46,276 nt of DNA from Candidatus Omnitrophota bacterium (lineage in GTDB: Bacteria; Omnitrophota; Gorgyraeia; Gygaellales; Profunditerraquicolaceae), in the NCBI GenBank assembly GCA_016867005.1, contig VGKM01000001.1, forward strand, positions 1-46,276. Direction: 5' to 3'. Positions 24,757 through 33,169 of this stretch are shown here, one piece after another. Position numbers and translations under genes: made by a program. The notes below the pieces were generated by a model. That model saw nothing but the letters and a program-made list of their open reading frames with translations. It ran no database searches and was not told the origin of the DNA. How positions within the stretch are numbered: the stretch's first letter is position 1; the number at the start of each line of letters is the position of its first letter.

Positions 24757-27700
24757 ATGAATTCAACTAAGATAAGAAGGCCGCCAAAGTACTATCTTGG
24801 TGCTGATGGCAAATTTGTGATTGAGCAGTATAATTACGCAAAGCCATTCGCGGATTTTTTCCCTGGGATTGCCGGTAAGTACGGTATACCGATGTGGGCA
24901 TTTTTTGTAAACCGCGGGCAAGCTATAGCAAGTTTCGGGATAAAAGACAAAGACCATGCGATTTCGGAATTCTATCCGGCTAATAAGTCATGGCAGCAGG
25001 CGCCTCTTTCGGGTTTCAGGACTTTTATAAAAATGACCTGCAGTAAAAAACCTGTTTTTTACGAGCCATTCCATAACGGGTTTTCTAACCTTGGATTTGA
25101 CATCTCAAACGCTATGTCGATTACTTCCTATGATCTTTCTCTCGAAGAAACAAATGCCACCCTGGGGTTAAAAACCGAAATCCGGTATTTTACCGTACCG
25201 GGAGATTCTTTTGCCGCTTTGGCAAGGATAATTACGCTTAAAAATACATCAAAGGCAGCTAAAAAAATACAGCTCATCGACGGTTTGCCCCAAATAATAC
25301 CTTTTGGGATGAATAATTTTCTGGTCAAGGAGCTCGGCCGCACCCTTGAGGCATGGATGGCTGTCCACAACCTTGAGAAAATGTGCCCTTTTTTTAAACT
25401 GGCGGTAGACCCCAAGGACACGCCTGAGGTGGTCCACATAGATGAAGGCAATTTTTATCTCGGTTTTCATTTTAAAAAAGAAAAGCCGGAAATATTGAAA
25501 CCGATTGTTGACCCTGATAAGGTCTTCGGCCCGGTTACTGATTTAACTTGCCCCTATGTGTTTATTGAAAATGATAAATTTGTGTTTCCCTCCGGCCAGA
25601 TGCTGCAGAATAAGACCCCCTGCGGCTTTATTTTCTCCGAAGCCATGCTTGCTCCTCAAAAGGAAAAAACATTTTATTCTCTTGTAGGGTATACCAGGGA
25701 TAAAAAAGAGTTGAGCAGGCTGACAAGCCGGGTTACTAAAATCGGTTACCTGGCAAAAAAAAGCGAAGAAAATAAATTATTGATTGAGGCGTTGCAGAGC
25801 GATATCCATACCGAAAGCAGTTCTTCAAAGTTTGACCTTTACGCTAAACAGACCTATCTTGACAATATTCTGCGCGGCGGATACCCCGTAACTTTTCCTC
25901 CCAGCAGCGCTGTTTTTCATTTGTATTCCAGGAAGCACGGAGACCTGGAAAGGGACTATAACCGTTTTGTGCTTGCGGCGACTTATTTTTCACAAGGTAA
26001 CGGCAGTTACCGGGATGTAAATCAGAACCGGCGGCTTGATGTATGGTTTAATCCCGAAGCAGGCGAAGAAAATATTTTAACTTTCTTAAATTTAATACAG
26101 CTGGACGGGTTTAACCCTTTAGTCGTTAAGGGAGCGAGTTTTTCTTTGGCTGACGAAGCAGGGTTCAGGGCAGCGTTCGGCAACTTGCTAAATGAAAAAG
26201 ATATTATAAAAATCATCGGTTTTCTCATGAAGCCGTTTACTCCTGGCGAAGTAGTGCTGTTCATACGGGAAAATAACATCAGGATTAACTGTTCTTTAGA
26301 TGAATTCCTTGGGAAACTCCTGTCGCATTGTAAAAAAAATCATGAAGCTGAGCATGGAGAAGGTTTCTGGACCGACCATTGGACATATAACCTAGATTTG
26401 CTAGAAAACTATTTTGCGATATATCCTGAAAAAATTCAAGATACCGCGTTTAGTAGAAAAGATTTTACCTATTTTGATAACAGTGAAATTGTAAAACCCC
26501 GTTCTGAGAAATACCAGCTTTATAACGGCCTGCCGCGGCAGTTACATTCAATCACAGTTGATAGCCATAAAAAAGAGATGCTTAGGAAGCGGGCGCATCT
26601 TGTGCATACCGTAAGAAGGAATTTCGGGGAAGGCCAGATCTATAAAACCAATTTGTTCAATAAATTGGTTTGCCTGGCTTTGAATAAGGCCTCTTCTCTT
26701 GACCCTTTTGGGGTAGGGATTGAGATGGAAGCAAATAAGCCCAATTGGTATGATGCCTTAAATGGCCTGCCTGCTTTGTTCGGGTCGTCAAGCTCGGAAA
26801 CATTTGAATTAAAAAGGTTGTTACTCCTCTTAAAATCAATGTTGTCCGGTTCAGGTACCGGCGAGTTGAGCATCACAGAAGAACTATCGGATTTTCTGTT
26901 TGACCTAAAGAGATTGCTCAAAGAATGGCAGGATAATAAAAATGATGCAGGTGATTTTGAATACTGGGATAAGTCAGCATCCATAAAAGAATCATTCAGG
27001 AAAAGGACATTATTCGGGGTCAGCGGCAATGACCGCGCGGTGCAAACCAAAGAAATCGAAGAATTCCTGGATTGCGCCCTGGAAAAAGTTGAATACGGTA
27101 TAGCCAAGGCATGGGATTCCGGCAAAAACCTGTACTATACGTATTTTATAAATGAAGTTGCCGAATTCGAACCGCTTGCTTCTCCTTATTTTAGGCCGAA
27201 GAAATTCCGGCAAAAACCGCTTCCTTTTTTTCTGGAATCTCAAATGCATGCTTTAAGGGTAGCTGATAATATCGGCGATGCCAAACAACTGTATGAGTCA
27301 GTCAGAAAAAGCAGCCTTTTTGATAAGAAAATTAAAAATTATAAAGTAAATACCTCTTTAAAAGGCATGCCTGAAGAGATAGGAAGATGCAGGGTGTTTA
27401 CCCCGGGTTGGCTGGAAAATGAATCAATCTGGCTGCACATGGAATATAAATATATGCTAGAAATCCTTAAGCTTGGTTTGTTTGATGAATTTTACCGTGA
27501 TTTTAAGAATGTCCTCGTGCCTTTTAAAGACGCGGCTGTTTACGGCCGCAGCATATTAGAGAATTCTTCTTTCATAGTAAGCAGTGTTTACCCCGATAAA
27601 AACCTGCATGGGAATGGTTTTGTCGCGCGTCTTTCCGGCTCCACTGCCGAATTTCTGCAAATCTGGGCTATAATGAATGCCGGCAGGACGCCTTTCTTTG

Positions 27701-27990
27701 TTGATGATAAGAAGAAATTAAACCTGGAATTTTCTCCTGCTTTGCCCGGGTGGCTATTTAACCGCCAGGATAAAACCTATAAATTTAATTTTCTCGGAAA
27801 AGTCAAAGTTATATATCATAATCCGTCTTTTAAGAATACTTTCGGTAAGAATTGCCCTAAGATCAGATCAATCGCCTTTAAAGACAAGGATAATAAGCCG
27901 GTTTATTTAAAATCAAGCTTCATCCCTCCCCCTTTCTCCGAGCAGGTCAGGTCCCGCCTTATAAAACAAATCGATATTTATCTGGATTAG
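24757..27990 (+). CDS. GH94-like glycoside phosphorylase/hydrolase (cellobiose phosphorylase-related)
   Basis: The only clear plus-strand gene, 1077 residues with no signal peptide, so cytoplasmic. It resembles the COG3459 cellobiose phosphorylase group: an N-terminal beta-sandwich (SWQQAPLSGFRTF, FYEPFHNGFSNLGFDISNAMS), then an alpha/alpha barrel with YRDVNQNRRLDVWFNPE near residue 420, GEGFWTDHWTYNLDLLENYF near 535 and KPNWYDALNGLPALFGSS near 660, and a C-terminal beta region. Such enzymes phosphorolyse beta-glucosides, but substrate and even catalytic status cannot be read from sequence. No carbohydrate genes adjoin it. A good ribosome site supports the ATG. The family call is moderately sure, the substrate unknown. 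Confidence 0.75.
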   Translation: MNSTKIRRPPKYYLGADGKFVIEQYNYAKPFADFFPGIAGKYGIPMWAFFVNRGQAIASFGIKDKDHAISEFYPANKSWQQAPLSGFRTFIKMTCSKKPVFYEPFHNGFSNLGFDISNAMSITSYDLSLEETNATLGLKTEIRYFTVPGDSFAALARIITLKNTSKAAKKIQLIDGLPQIIPFGMNNFLVKELGRTLEAWMAVHNLEKMCPFFKLAVDPKDTPEVVHIDEGNFYLGFHFKKEKPEILKPIVDPDKVFGPVTDLTCPYVFIENDKFVFPSGQMLQNKTPCGFIFSEAMLAPQKEKTFYSLVGYTRDKKELSRLTSRVTKIGYLAKKSEENKLLIEALQSDIHTESSSSKFDLYAKQTYLDNILRGGYPVTFPPSSAVFHLYSRKHGDLERDYNRFVLAATYFSQGNGSYRDVNQNRRLDVWFNPEAGEENILTFLNLIQLDGFNPLVVKGASFSLADEAGFRAAFGNLLNEKDIIKIIGFLMKPFTPGEVVLFIRENNIRINCSLDEFLGKLLSHCKKNHEAEHGEGFWTDHWTYNLDLLENYFAIYPEKIQDTAFSRKDFTYFDNSEIVKPRSEKYQLYNGLPRQLHSITVDSHKKEMLRKRAHLVHTVRRNFGEGQIYKTNLFNKLVCLALNKASSLDPFGVGIEMEANKPNWYDALNGLPALFGSSSSETFELKRLLLLLKSMLSGSGTGELSITEELSDFLFDLKRLLKEWQDNKNDAGDFEYWDKSASIKESFRKRTLFGVSGNDRAVQTKEIEEFLDCALEKVEYGIAKAWDSGKNLYYTYFINEVAEFEPLASPYFRPKKFRQKPLPFFLESQMHALRVADNIGDAKQLYESVRKSSLFDKKIKNYKVNTSLKGMPEEIGRCRVFTPGWLENESIWLHMEYKYMLEILKLGLFDEFYRDFKNVLVPFKDAAVYGRSILENSSFIVSSVYPDKNLHGNGFVARLSGSTAEFLQIWAIMNAGRTPFFVDDKKKLNLEFSPALPGWLFNRQDKTYKFNFLGKVKVIYHNPSFKNTFGKNCPKIRSIAFKDKDNKPVYLKSSFIPPPFSEQVRSRLIKQIDIYLD

Positions 27991-28002
27991 TTAATAATAC
28001 TA

Positions 28003-28050
28003 AACCTCGTAGGTTTGGTTGAATTGTTTTCATTCTTAACCTACGAGGTT
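28003..28050. terminator. Inverted repeat between convergent genes, likely bidirectional terminator
   Basis: AACCTCGTAGGTT at 28003-28015 and its exact reverse complement AACCTACGAGGTT at 28038-28050 form a 13-bp stem with a 22-nt loop. Each arm also contains its own 5-bp mini-hairpin (AACCT with AGGTT). It sits in the 80-bp gap where the GH94-like gene and the outer-membrane gene converge. No long U-tract follows, so termination is inferred from position. Confidence 0.65.
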
Positions 28051-28070
28051 GAGAAGGTAGGAAATATTAT

Positions 28071-30815
28071 CTAAAACTTCTTGCGGTAGTAAACTCTTAC
28101 GATATGCCTTGTATCTAAGGTGGCAACACTTCCGCCGAAAGGGTCAAAAGTAACTGTGGCCACAGGCGATATCCCGGATTCGCCGTATTGCAAGCTGAGC
28201 TCGTCATCTTCTGACGGATAAAACCTGAATTCTGTAAAATAATTATGGTGGCCCAGATAAATCTTATCTTCTCCGCTTAACATCCTATTTATGTCATTCC
28301 AGCGTGAGTAAGTATACCGTAAGAAAACACCCATTTTTTTAGAAAACTGATAAGAAAGCTCGCAGCCAATATGATTCATGTTGTCGTCAATCTGGCCGGC
28401 ACTTTTAAATTCGTTCCTTGTGTAATCAAGGTAAATTTCCATATTTTCTAATGGGTTTATCCTGAGCCCGGTTTTCCAAATATTATAAAACGGATATGGG
28501 GGCAGCGGAAATAGCCCCTGGCTGTAAAGAAAAGGCAATTGTTCACGGAAGATCTTATCGTTTTCGCTTGAGGTGACCGTTGTCATCGAAGAACTATTAA
28601 GGTCCCCTCTGGGGTAATTGTCATATGCAAGGGTCGAGTCATTTGTCCTTTCCCAGATCCCGGATAAGGAAATCCAGTCAGTAAACGAATACTCCAATCC
28701 TAATGACCCGGTTTTAAGGCTCGGGTCTTTGCCGTCTTCAATCGCAGCGTTTAGAAGGTAGTCCCCGGTTTCATTATCGAAAATAAACGGATCGGTCCCG
28801 CCTTTTGTTTTAGGCAGCTTTTGATAAATGCCTAATATTTTAGAAGTTAGTTTATCCGTTACTTTGACAGTCAATTCATCCCGTGCGACATTTTCAATGA
28901 ATTTATTATTAGTATTATGTACGTTTCTTACATCAAAAAGGTTATCGATTTTGTTATCAAATAACTTTGTTTCAAGGCGGAATCCCAATACGCTTCTTCC
29001 GGTATCAATGCCGTTGCCTATTTTGTATGGCTCAAGGTCGTCCCAGCCAAGTGCGGACTGATAAAGCCCCGCGAAATAATACTTCATCGGTTGCCTGAAA
29101 TGAATATGCCTTGACCAAAAAGTGTCATCTCTTGTCTCTCTATAGTTGGATAAGGTGGGGTCAAAATCATCGTCCATGCGGGTTGCGTAAAATTTATACC
29201 GGGCAAAAGAAGTGTCAGTTTCCTCGGGTTTTATCTCATAATAACCGTATTTAAGGCCGGTTATGTTTTTCCCCGGGAATGATCCCGTAACAGAGAAATT
29301 ATAGGCATTACCCTGTTCCTGGCTTTTGTAATCAGGGTGCGTCAGGTCGCTTTGCGTTTTGGAGCCGGCGACTTCAAAGTCGAGTTTTAATCCGTCGAAA
29401 ATTTCATAACCGATATCAAAGCCGCCCACATAGTTGGCCATGTCCCTGGCTTTGTTTTCATCCAGGCCCAATCTGTAAGTAAATAGGGCCCCAAGAGACA
29501 AATTATCCATCAGGAAATATTTTGCCCTTGTTGCGTTAATAATATTATCAACGCTATCGTAATCCTGCCATAGGCCTTTAGGTGTCGCAAAAGTGGAATT
29601 TAGTGCCAGGTTCTCAATAGTGTCTAGTTGCAGCGCAAACCCTCTTAATGCGGTCAGGCGCGTGCCATCGCTATCCCTGGTAAAATAAGATAAAGCATCA
29701 TCAAGCTTACCCCGTGTAAAATCCTGCGGTGTAGCCCCGAAATTTAAATGGCCGGGGACCCAGCTGTCTATCCAGGGGCTCTCTTGCCACCAAATGTGAT
29801 TATTTGATAAGCGTAAAGGGTCGTCGGAGGTGTAGGCCTGGTCCTGATAGCCGATAGGGAACACCCTTACTTTTGTCCCCTCCTGATTATAATCAAACCA
29901 GAATTCACGCAAGGGCTGGAAGAGGCGGTTGATTTCTGTTGCAGGAATGGGAAAAGAGTCGTTTGGAGTAAAAGCACCGGCAAGGCCCATAGCACTTGTT
30001 TTGCCGTCAACGACCTTGATCTCAGGGATGTTAAAAGAATTTCCGAACCTATCGCTATAAACTGTTTCGTTTATGGTATAACCGGTATTGGACCAGTATT
30101 TTAATTGCACGTCTGCTACATCGCCGAATACGCTTGTAATCGTGGCCTTGTCGCTTTTTCCGGTGAAACTCCATGGGTCAACGGTAATATTTGTATGAAA
30201 ATTAAAGCCCTCTTTATTTTCCGTATCAAGGTTTACCCTTAAGCGGTCGTATACTCTCGGGTCGTATGTATTGGTCCGGCGGTTAAACGCGTCGTTTGAG
30301 AGGATGCGCCAATTTTTTTCGTTTAAATCAGCATTGGCTCTTTTCCAAATGAGGCTGTCATCCGGTGTTGAGCCGAGGCTTACTTGTGTTTCTCCGGTTA
30401 CTTTCAACCCGCCAAAAGATAACCCGGCATCTTTCTCTGTGTCTTTCTGTTCGGCTATGAATTCTGCTGATCCTGCCAAAGCGTTATTTATGGCATCTTC
30501 CCTTGTTGGGTCTGTAATTTGAAGCTGTTCCCGTTCAATAGGAGCATAGCTTTCTTGGGTTTCTTTCTGCTTGAGTGCGGTATTTTTTGAAAAAATCGTA
30601 TTTATGTATTTTTTTGCTGTTTTATTGTGCGGGTCTATCATCAATGCTTTGTTAAATTCAGTCAAAGCATCGTTTAGTTTACCTACTTTATAATAGGCAA
30701 CACCCATCTCGCAGAGGTATTCTGCTGCAAGAGTCCCTGAATATGCCGTATTAATAGGCAATATATTTAATGTGAAGATTACGCTAACTATGAGTGATAA
30801 TATTGGCTTTTTCAT
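28071..30815 (-). CDS. Outer-membrane beta-barrel protein with N-terminal TPR
   Basis: 914 residues. A signal peptide (MKKPILSLIVSVIFTLNILP, cleavage near 26) is followed by a tetratricopeptide pair (about 30-66: YLCEMGVAYYKVGKLNDALT, then EFNKALMIDPHNKTAKKY). The remainder alternates polar and aromatic residues as in a large beta barrel and ends in a terminal Phe (VRVYYRKKF), the usual outer-membrane assembly signal. No plug, TonB box or known ligand motif is evident, so the role (porin, export channel or surface protein) is open. It supports a diderm envelope. The signal peptide fixes the start, which is 9 bp from a -10 box, so its mRNA is probably leaderless. Confidence 0.85.
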   Translation of the reverse strand: MKKPILSLIVSVIFTLNILPINTAYSGTLAAEYLCEMGVAYYKVGKLNDALTEFNKALMIDPHNKTAKKYINTIFSKNTALKQKETQESYAPIEREQLQITDPTREDAINNALAGSAEFIAEQKDTEKDAGLSFGGLKVTGETQVSLGSTPDDSLIWKRANADLNEKNWRILSNDAFNRRTNTYDPRVYDRLRVNLDTENKEGFNFHTNITVDPWSFTGKSDKATITSVFGDVADVQLKYWSNTGYTINETVYSDRFGNSFNIPEIKVVDGKTSAMGLAGAFTPNDSFPIPATEINRLFQPLREFWFDYNQEGTKVRVFPIGYQDQAYTSDDPLRLSNNHIWWQESPWIDSWVPGHLNFGATPQDFTRGKLDDALSYFTRDSDGTRLTALRGFALQLDTIENLALNSTFATPKGLWQDYDSVDNIINATRAKYFLMDNLSLGALFTYRLGLDENKARDMANYVGGFDIGYEIFDGLKLDFEVAGSKTQSDLTHPDYKSQEQGNAYNFSVTGSFPGKNITGLKYGYYEIKPEETDTSFARYKFYATRMDDDFDPTLSNYRETRDDTFWSRHIHFRQPMKYYFAGLYQSALGWDDLEPYKIGNGIDTGRSVLGFRLETKLFDNKIDNLFDVRNVHNTNNKFIENVARDELTVKVTDKLTSKILGIYQKLPKTKGGTDPFIFDNETGDYLLNAAIEDGKDPSLKTGSLGLEYSFTDWISLSGIWERTNDSTLAYDNYPRGDLNSSSMTTVTSSENDKIFREQLPFLYSQGLFPLPPYPFYNIWKTGLRINPLENMEIYLDYTRNEFKSAGQIDDNMNHIGCELSYQFSKKMGVFLRYTYSRWNDINRMLSGEDKIYLGHHNYFTEFRFYPSEDDELSLQYGESGISPVATVTFDPFGGSVATLDTRHIVRVYYRKKF

Positions 30816-30824
30816 ATGTCAAAT

Positions 30825-30852
30825 ATTATAGCCAATATTTTACAAAAGTCAA
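30825..30852 (-). promoter_or_regulatory. Promoter for the outer-membrane protein gene
   Basis: Minus strand: TTGACT at 30852-30847, a 16-bp spacer, perfect TATAAT at 30830-30825. Only 9 bp separate the -10 box from the ATG at 30815, with no ribosome site, the same layout as the histidine kinase promoter. Confidence 0.75.
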
Positions 30853-30900
30853 TAAATAATTAGCTTATTCTTAAACTGTAAGTTATTGCAAGGTAGGTAT

Positions 30901-31251
30901 TTATGGCGTGTCTTTCTTTGGTAAAAGGCCTTCACTTTCTGCTGCAAAAGATATTTTCAGGGAATGCATAAATAGTATCATTACCGGCTTTCCTTGGTTT
31001 TTGGCATAAACACTGCCTTTGATCCTGCAGAAGAACTTTTCTTTGTGTGTTTTAGTATCTTTTGACTTGAGGACGTAAAGGTAAGGAAGCGGTTTTTGGG
31101 CCTGGCCTTCATCGGCAATATCTTTAACTATATAAACAAAGTGGCGGTGAATAATGCTCTTTACCCCGTTTTCATCCATTGTCTCGGAGCTTGAGATTAT
31201 CCGCCTTTTCTTTTCGTCAGAAATAAGGTTTTTAAAAACCAGGTCTCTCAT
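30901..31251 (-). CDS. Hypothetical basic protein
   Basis: 116 residues from the ATG at 31251, chosen because AAAGGAAAG lies just upstream and because the sequence further upstream is a leader with hairpins and a promoter (31347-31375). An in-frame start at 31335 would be read through the hairpin and is rejected. The protein is Lys/Arg-rich with no membrane segment or signal; parts such as HRHFVYIVKDIADEGQAQKP and PYLYVLKSKDTKTHKEKFFC suggest a mixed alpha/beta fold. I do not recognise the family. It follows plsY after a 172-bp gap and so probably has its own transcript. Confidence 0.6.
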   Translation of the reverse strand: MRDLVFKNLISDEKKRRIISSSETMDENGVKSIIHRHFVYIVKDIADEGQAQKPLPYLYVLKSKDTKTHKEKFFCRIKGSVYAKNQGKPVMILFMHSLKISFAAESEGLLPKKDTP

Positions 31252-31267
31252 TCTTTCCTTTCGAAGC

Positions 31268-31291
31268 AGGCCGGCCATAAAAGGCCGGCCT
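31268..31291 (-). promoter_or_regulatory. GC-rich hairpin in the leader of the 30901-31251 gene
   Basis: AGGCCGGCC at 31268-31276 pairs with GGCCGGCCT at 31283-31291 (9-bp stem, 6-nt loop). It ends about 8 bp before the ribosome site of the gene. A TTCCCC at about 31320 can also pair with GGGGAA near 31294, so the leader has alternative structures. A terminator of plsY is the other reading, but no U-tract follows. Confidence 0.55.
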
Positions 31292-31346
31292 TCCCCTCTA
31301 TTCTCCTTTTGGCTGGTGGGGAAATTCTTATTCAATCCCTAAAAAA

Positions 31347-31375
31347 AGTATGCAGCAAAATCACGTAACTTTCAA
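31347..31375 (-). promoter_or_regulatory. Promoter upstream of the 30901-31251 gene
   Basis: Minus strand: TTGAAA at 31375-31370, a 17-bp spacer and CATACT at 31352-31347, giving a leader of about 90 nt that contains the GGCCGGCC hairpin. Confidence 0.5.
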
Positions 31376-31401
31376 GGGCAGAAAGGGTTAATTATGAAAA
31401 C

Positions 31402-31417
31402 GTTTACTTAAGTAAAC
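31402..31417. promoter_or_regulatory. Perfect 16-bp palindrome GTTTACTTAAGTAAAC
   Basis: A perfect dyad without spacer, 6 bp past the plsY stop and about 27 bp upstream of the -35 box at 31375-31370. The size and symmetry suit an operator for a dimeric regulator; it could also form a weak terminator stem for the long operon ending at plsY. Confidence 0.5.
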
Positions 31418-31423
31418 TCAAAA

Positions 31424-32062
31424 TTACCTGGATTTTTTGAATGAGAGGCGTGGTTCTTTGCCTTTTAAAAGGCGTTTTATATTGGGGAGGTGGCGCAATA
31501 TGATAAAGAGGGAAAAAACAACGCTGAATACCGTAACCTGCGGGGATGTTTTTAAAGCGATAGTAAGTACCGGGAACAAGGCCGCTACCAAAAGAGACGC
31601 AACAGAAACTATCCTGGTAATAAGAAAACTCAATAACCAGATTATTACCAGCAACAACAATATAGTTCCAAAACCATTGATCTTAAGAGACAGCCCCAAC
31701 ATAACTCCTAATGTTGTAGCCACTCCTTTGCCGCCTTTGAAATTAAGAAAAACAGTCCAATTGTGGCCGATAACACAGCTTAGGCCAAGCAGTATCCGCA
31801 ATAAATCGGGGTTTAAAGAAGATGTCTTTGCCAGGACGAAATCTCCGATAATAACTACCGGCAGGGCGCCTTTTACAATATCAAGCAGCAGTACCAAAAT
31901 TCCGGCTTTTTTACCGAAAACCCTGAGTGCGTTTGTCGCCCCGATATTTCCGGAACCGTGTTTTCGTATATCAACTTTTTTGAAAATCCGGCCGTATAGA
32001 AATGCGGTCGGTATTGAACCGGCCAGATAACTAATGATGATTGCGGGAATTATCCACTGCAT
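31424..32062 (-). CDS. plsY: Acyl-phosphate:glycerol-3-phosphate acyltransferase PlsY
   Basis: Integral membrane enzyme that makes lysophosphatidic acid from acyl-phosphate, the first step of phospholipid synthesis. 212 residues; the family motifs are present: GSIPTAFLYG near 16-25, the first acyltransferase motif HGSGNIGATNALRVFGKK, NFKGGKGVATTLG (phosphate loop), and the C-terminal LFIILRHLPNIKRLLKGKEP. About five hydrophobic helices. It overlaps the end of pgsA by 32 bp, joining two consecutive lipid enzymes. Last gene of the operon running from yebC. Confidence 0.95.
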   Translation of the reverse strand: MQWIIPAIIISYLAGSIPTAFLYGRIFKKVDIRKHGSGNIGATNALRVFGKKAGILVLLLDIVKGALPVVIIGDFVLAKTSSLNPDLLRILLGLSCVIGHNWTVFLNFKGGKGVATTLGVMLGLSLKINGFGTILLLLVIIWLLSFLITRIVSVASLLVAALFPVLTIALKTSPQVTVFSVVFSLFIILRHLPNIKRLLKGKEPRLSFKKSR

Positions 32063-32603
32063 ACAGGTATTTAAACCCCCTTTTGATATAATCCATCCCT
32101 GATATTATAGTAAAGACCACTGCTATTGACCAAAAAATGAATGCGTATTTAAACTGCACCATCACTGAGATTACCGAAAGCATCTGGAATGTAGTTGTAA
32201 GTTTCCCCCATCTTGTAGGCATGATATTAATATTTTGCCTTACAACGTAAATCACTACTGCTCCTAAAAGTATGATTACATCTCGTGAGATTACGATCAG
32301 GGTAACCCATAGGGGGAATTTTATCTGATTAGGAAAATCATGTATCAATGCCAGTGAAATAAACGCGCTCATTAAAAGAAGTTTATCCCCAAGGGGGTCA
32401 AGGACCATGCCGGCCTTTGAGATCTGCTTTGATTTCCTGGCAATATAGCCATCGACTGCATCCGAGATCACTCCGAGTATAAAGATAAACAAGGCGACAA
32501 AGCGCAGATAATCTCGCTGCGGATACTGGTAATATACAAGGCTCGCGATAAAAAACGGCACGCTTAAAATTCTAAAAGTCGATATTTTATTGGCAAAGTT
32601 CAT
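32031..32603 (-). CDS. pgsA: CDP-diacylglycerol-glycerol-3-phosphate 3-phosphatidyltransferase
   Basis: Makes phosphatidylglycerophosphate from CDP-diacylglycerol. 190 residues with the CDP-alcohol phosphotransferase motif D-x2-D-G-x2-A-R-x8-G-x3-D-x3-D visible in SDAVDGYIARKSKQISKAG and MVLDPLGDKLLL. Opening LPNKIST-type start (MNFANKISTFRILSVPFFIA) is also typical. Specificity for glycerol phosphate over serine or inositol is inferred from length and the neighbouring plsY. The start overlaps the lepB stop by 4 bp. Confidence 0.92.
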   Translation of the reverse strand: MNFANKISTFRILSVPFFIASLVYYQYPQRDYLRFVALFIFILGVISDAVDGYIARKSKQISKAGMVLDPLGDKLLLMSAFISLALIHDFPNQIKFPLWVTLIVISRDVIILLGAVVIYVVRQNINIMPTRWGKLTTTFQMLSVISVMVQFKYAFIFWSIAVVFTIISGMDYIKRGFKYLYAVDNSRNHH

Positions 32604-33169
32604 TTTATTAACCGTATCCTGTTAAAAGGAAAATAGATAAAGATAGCCCTTCCCAGGATGTTTTCTTTGGGGACAAACCCCCAATAGCGGCTGTCCTGTG
32701 ATGAAGCAGAATTATCGCCTAAGACAAAATAAGCATTGTCAGGGACAATGATTTTTACCCCCTCCTGCGCATAATCGCCCCTATTGTAATAATACCGCTG
32801 ATTAAACGGAGAATCCAGAAGCGGGGTATCATTTATATAAATGGTCCCGTTTTTTATTTCTACGGTTTCTCCGGGTGTTGCAATAAGCCGTTTTATAAAA
32901 TTCTTTTTAGGGTCTTCCGGATAAATAAAGACAATGACATCCCCTCTTTTTGGCGTTGTAAAGCCCGGGGTCCTTAACTTGATAACAGGGATCCTGGCTC
33001 CGTAGATCAGCTTATTTACAAGGATGATATCCCCTTCGACTAATGTATTGCGCATTGAACCGGTCGGGATTTTAAACGGCTCTACAAGAAAAATCCTTAT
33101 TATAATGGCCAGTATCGCGGCGATGATTAATGATTCTGCCCACTCTCTTAAGACCGACTTCTTTTTCAT
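32600..33169 (-). CDS. lepB: Signal peptidase I
   Basis: Removes signal peptides from exported proteins, including several here (5031-5525, 28071-30815). 189 residues: one N-terminal membrane anchor (about 12-29), catalytic Ser38 (IPTGSMRNTL) and Lys93 (FIKRLIATPGE), the GDIILVNKLIYG strand and the C-terminal LGDNSASSQDSRYWGFV motif. The ATG at 33169 overlaps the lepA stop as ATGA and has GGAGG 10 nt upstream; an earlier start at 33259 would lie inside lepA and is rejected. Confidence 0.95.
   Translation of the reverse strand: MKKKSVLREWAESLIIAAILAIIIRIFLVEPFKIPTGSMRNTLVEGDIILVNKLIYGARIPVIKLRTPGFTTPKRGDVIVFIYPEDPKKNFIKRLIATPGETVEIKNGTIYINDTPLLDSPFNQRYYYNRGDYAQEGVKIIVPDNAYFVLGDNSASSQDSRYWGFVPKENILGRAIFIYFPFNRIRLIK

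Noticed and set aside
24757..27249. Minus-strand frames of 60-161 residues within the GH94-like gene
   Set aside because: They have no ribosome sites or recognisable domains and are antisense shadows of a gene with clear motifs.
31252..31335. Longer N-terminus of the unknown gene ending at 30901
   Set aside because: The extra 28 codons run through a perfect GC-rich hairpin, and a good ribosome site marks the later ATG.
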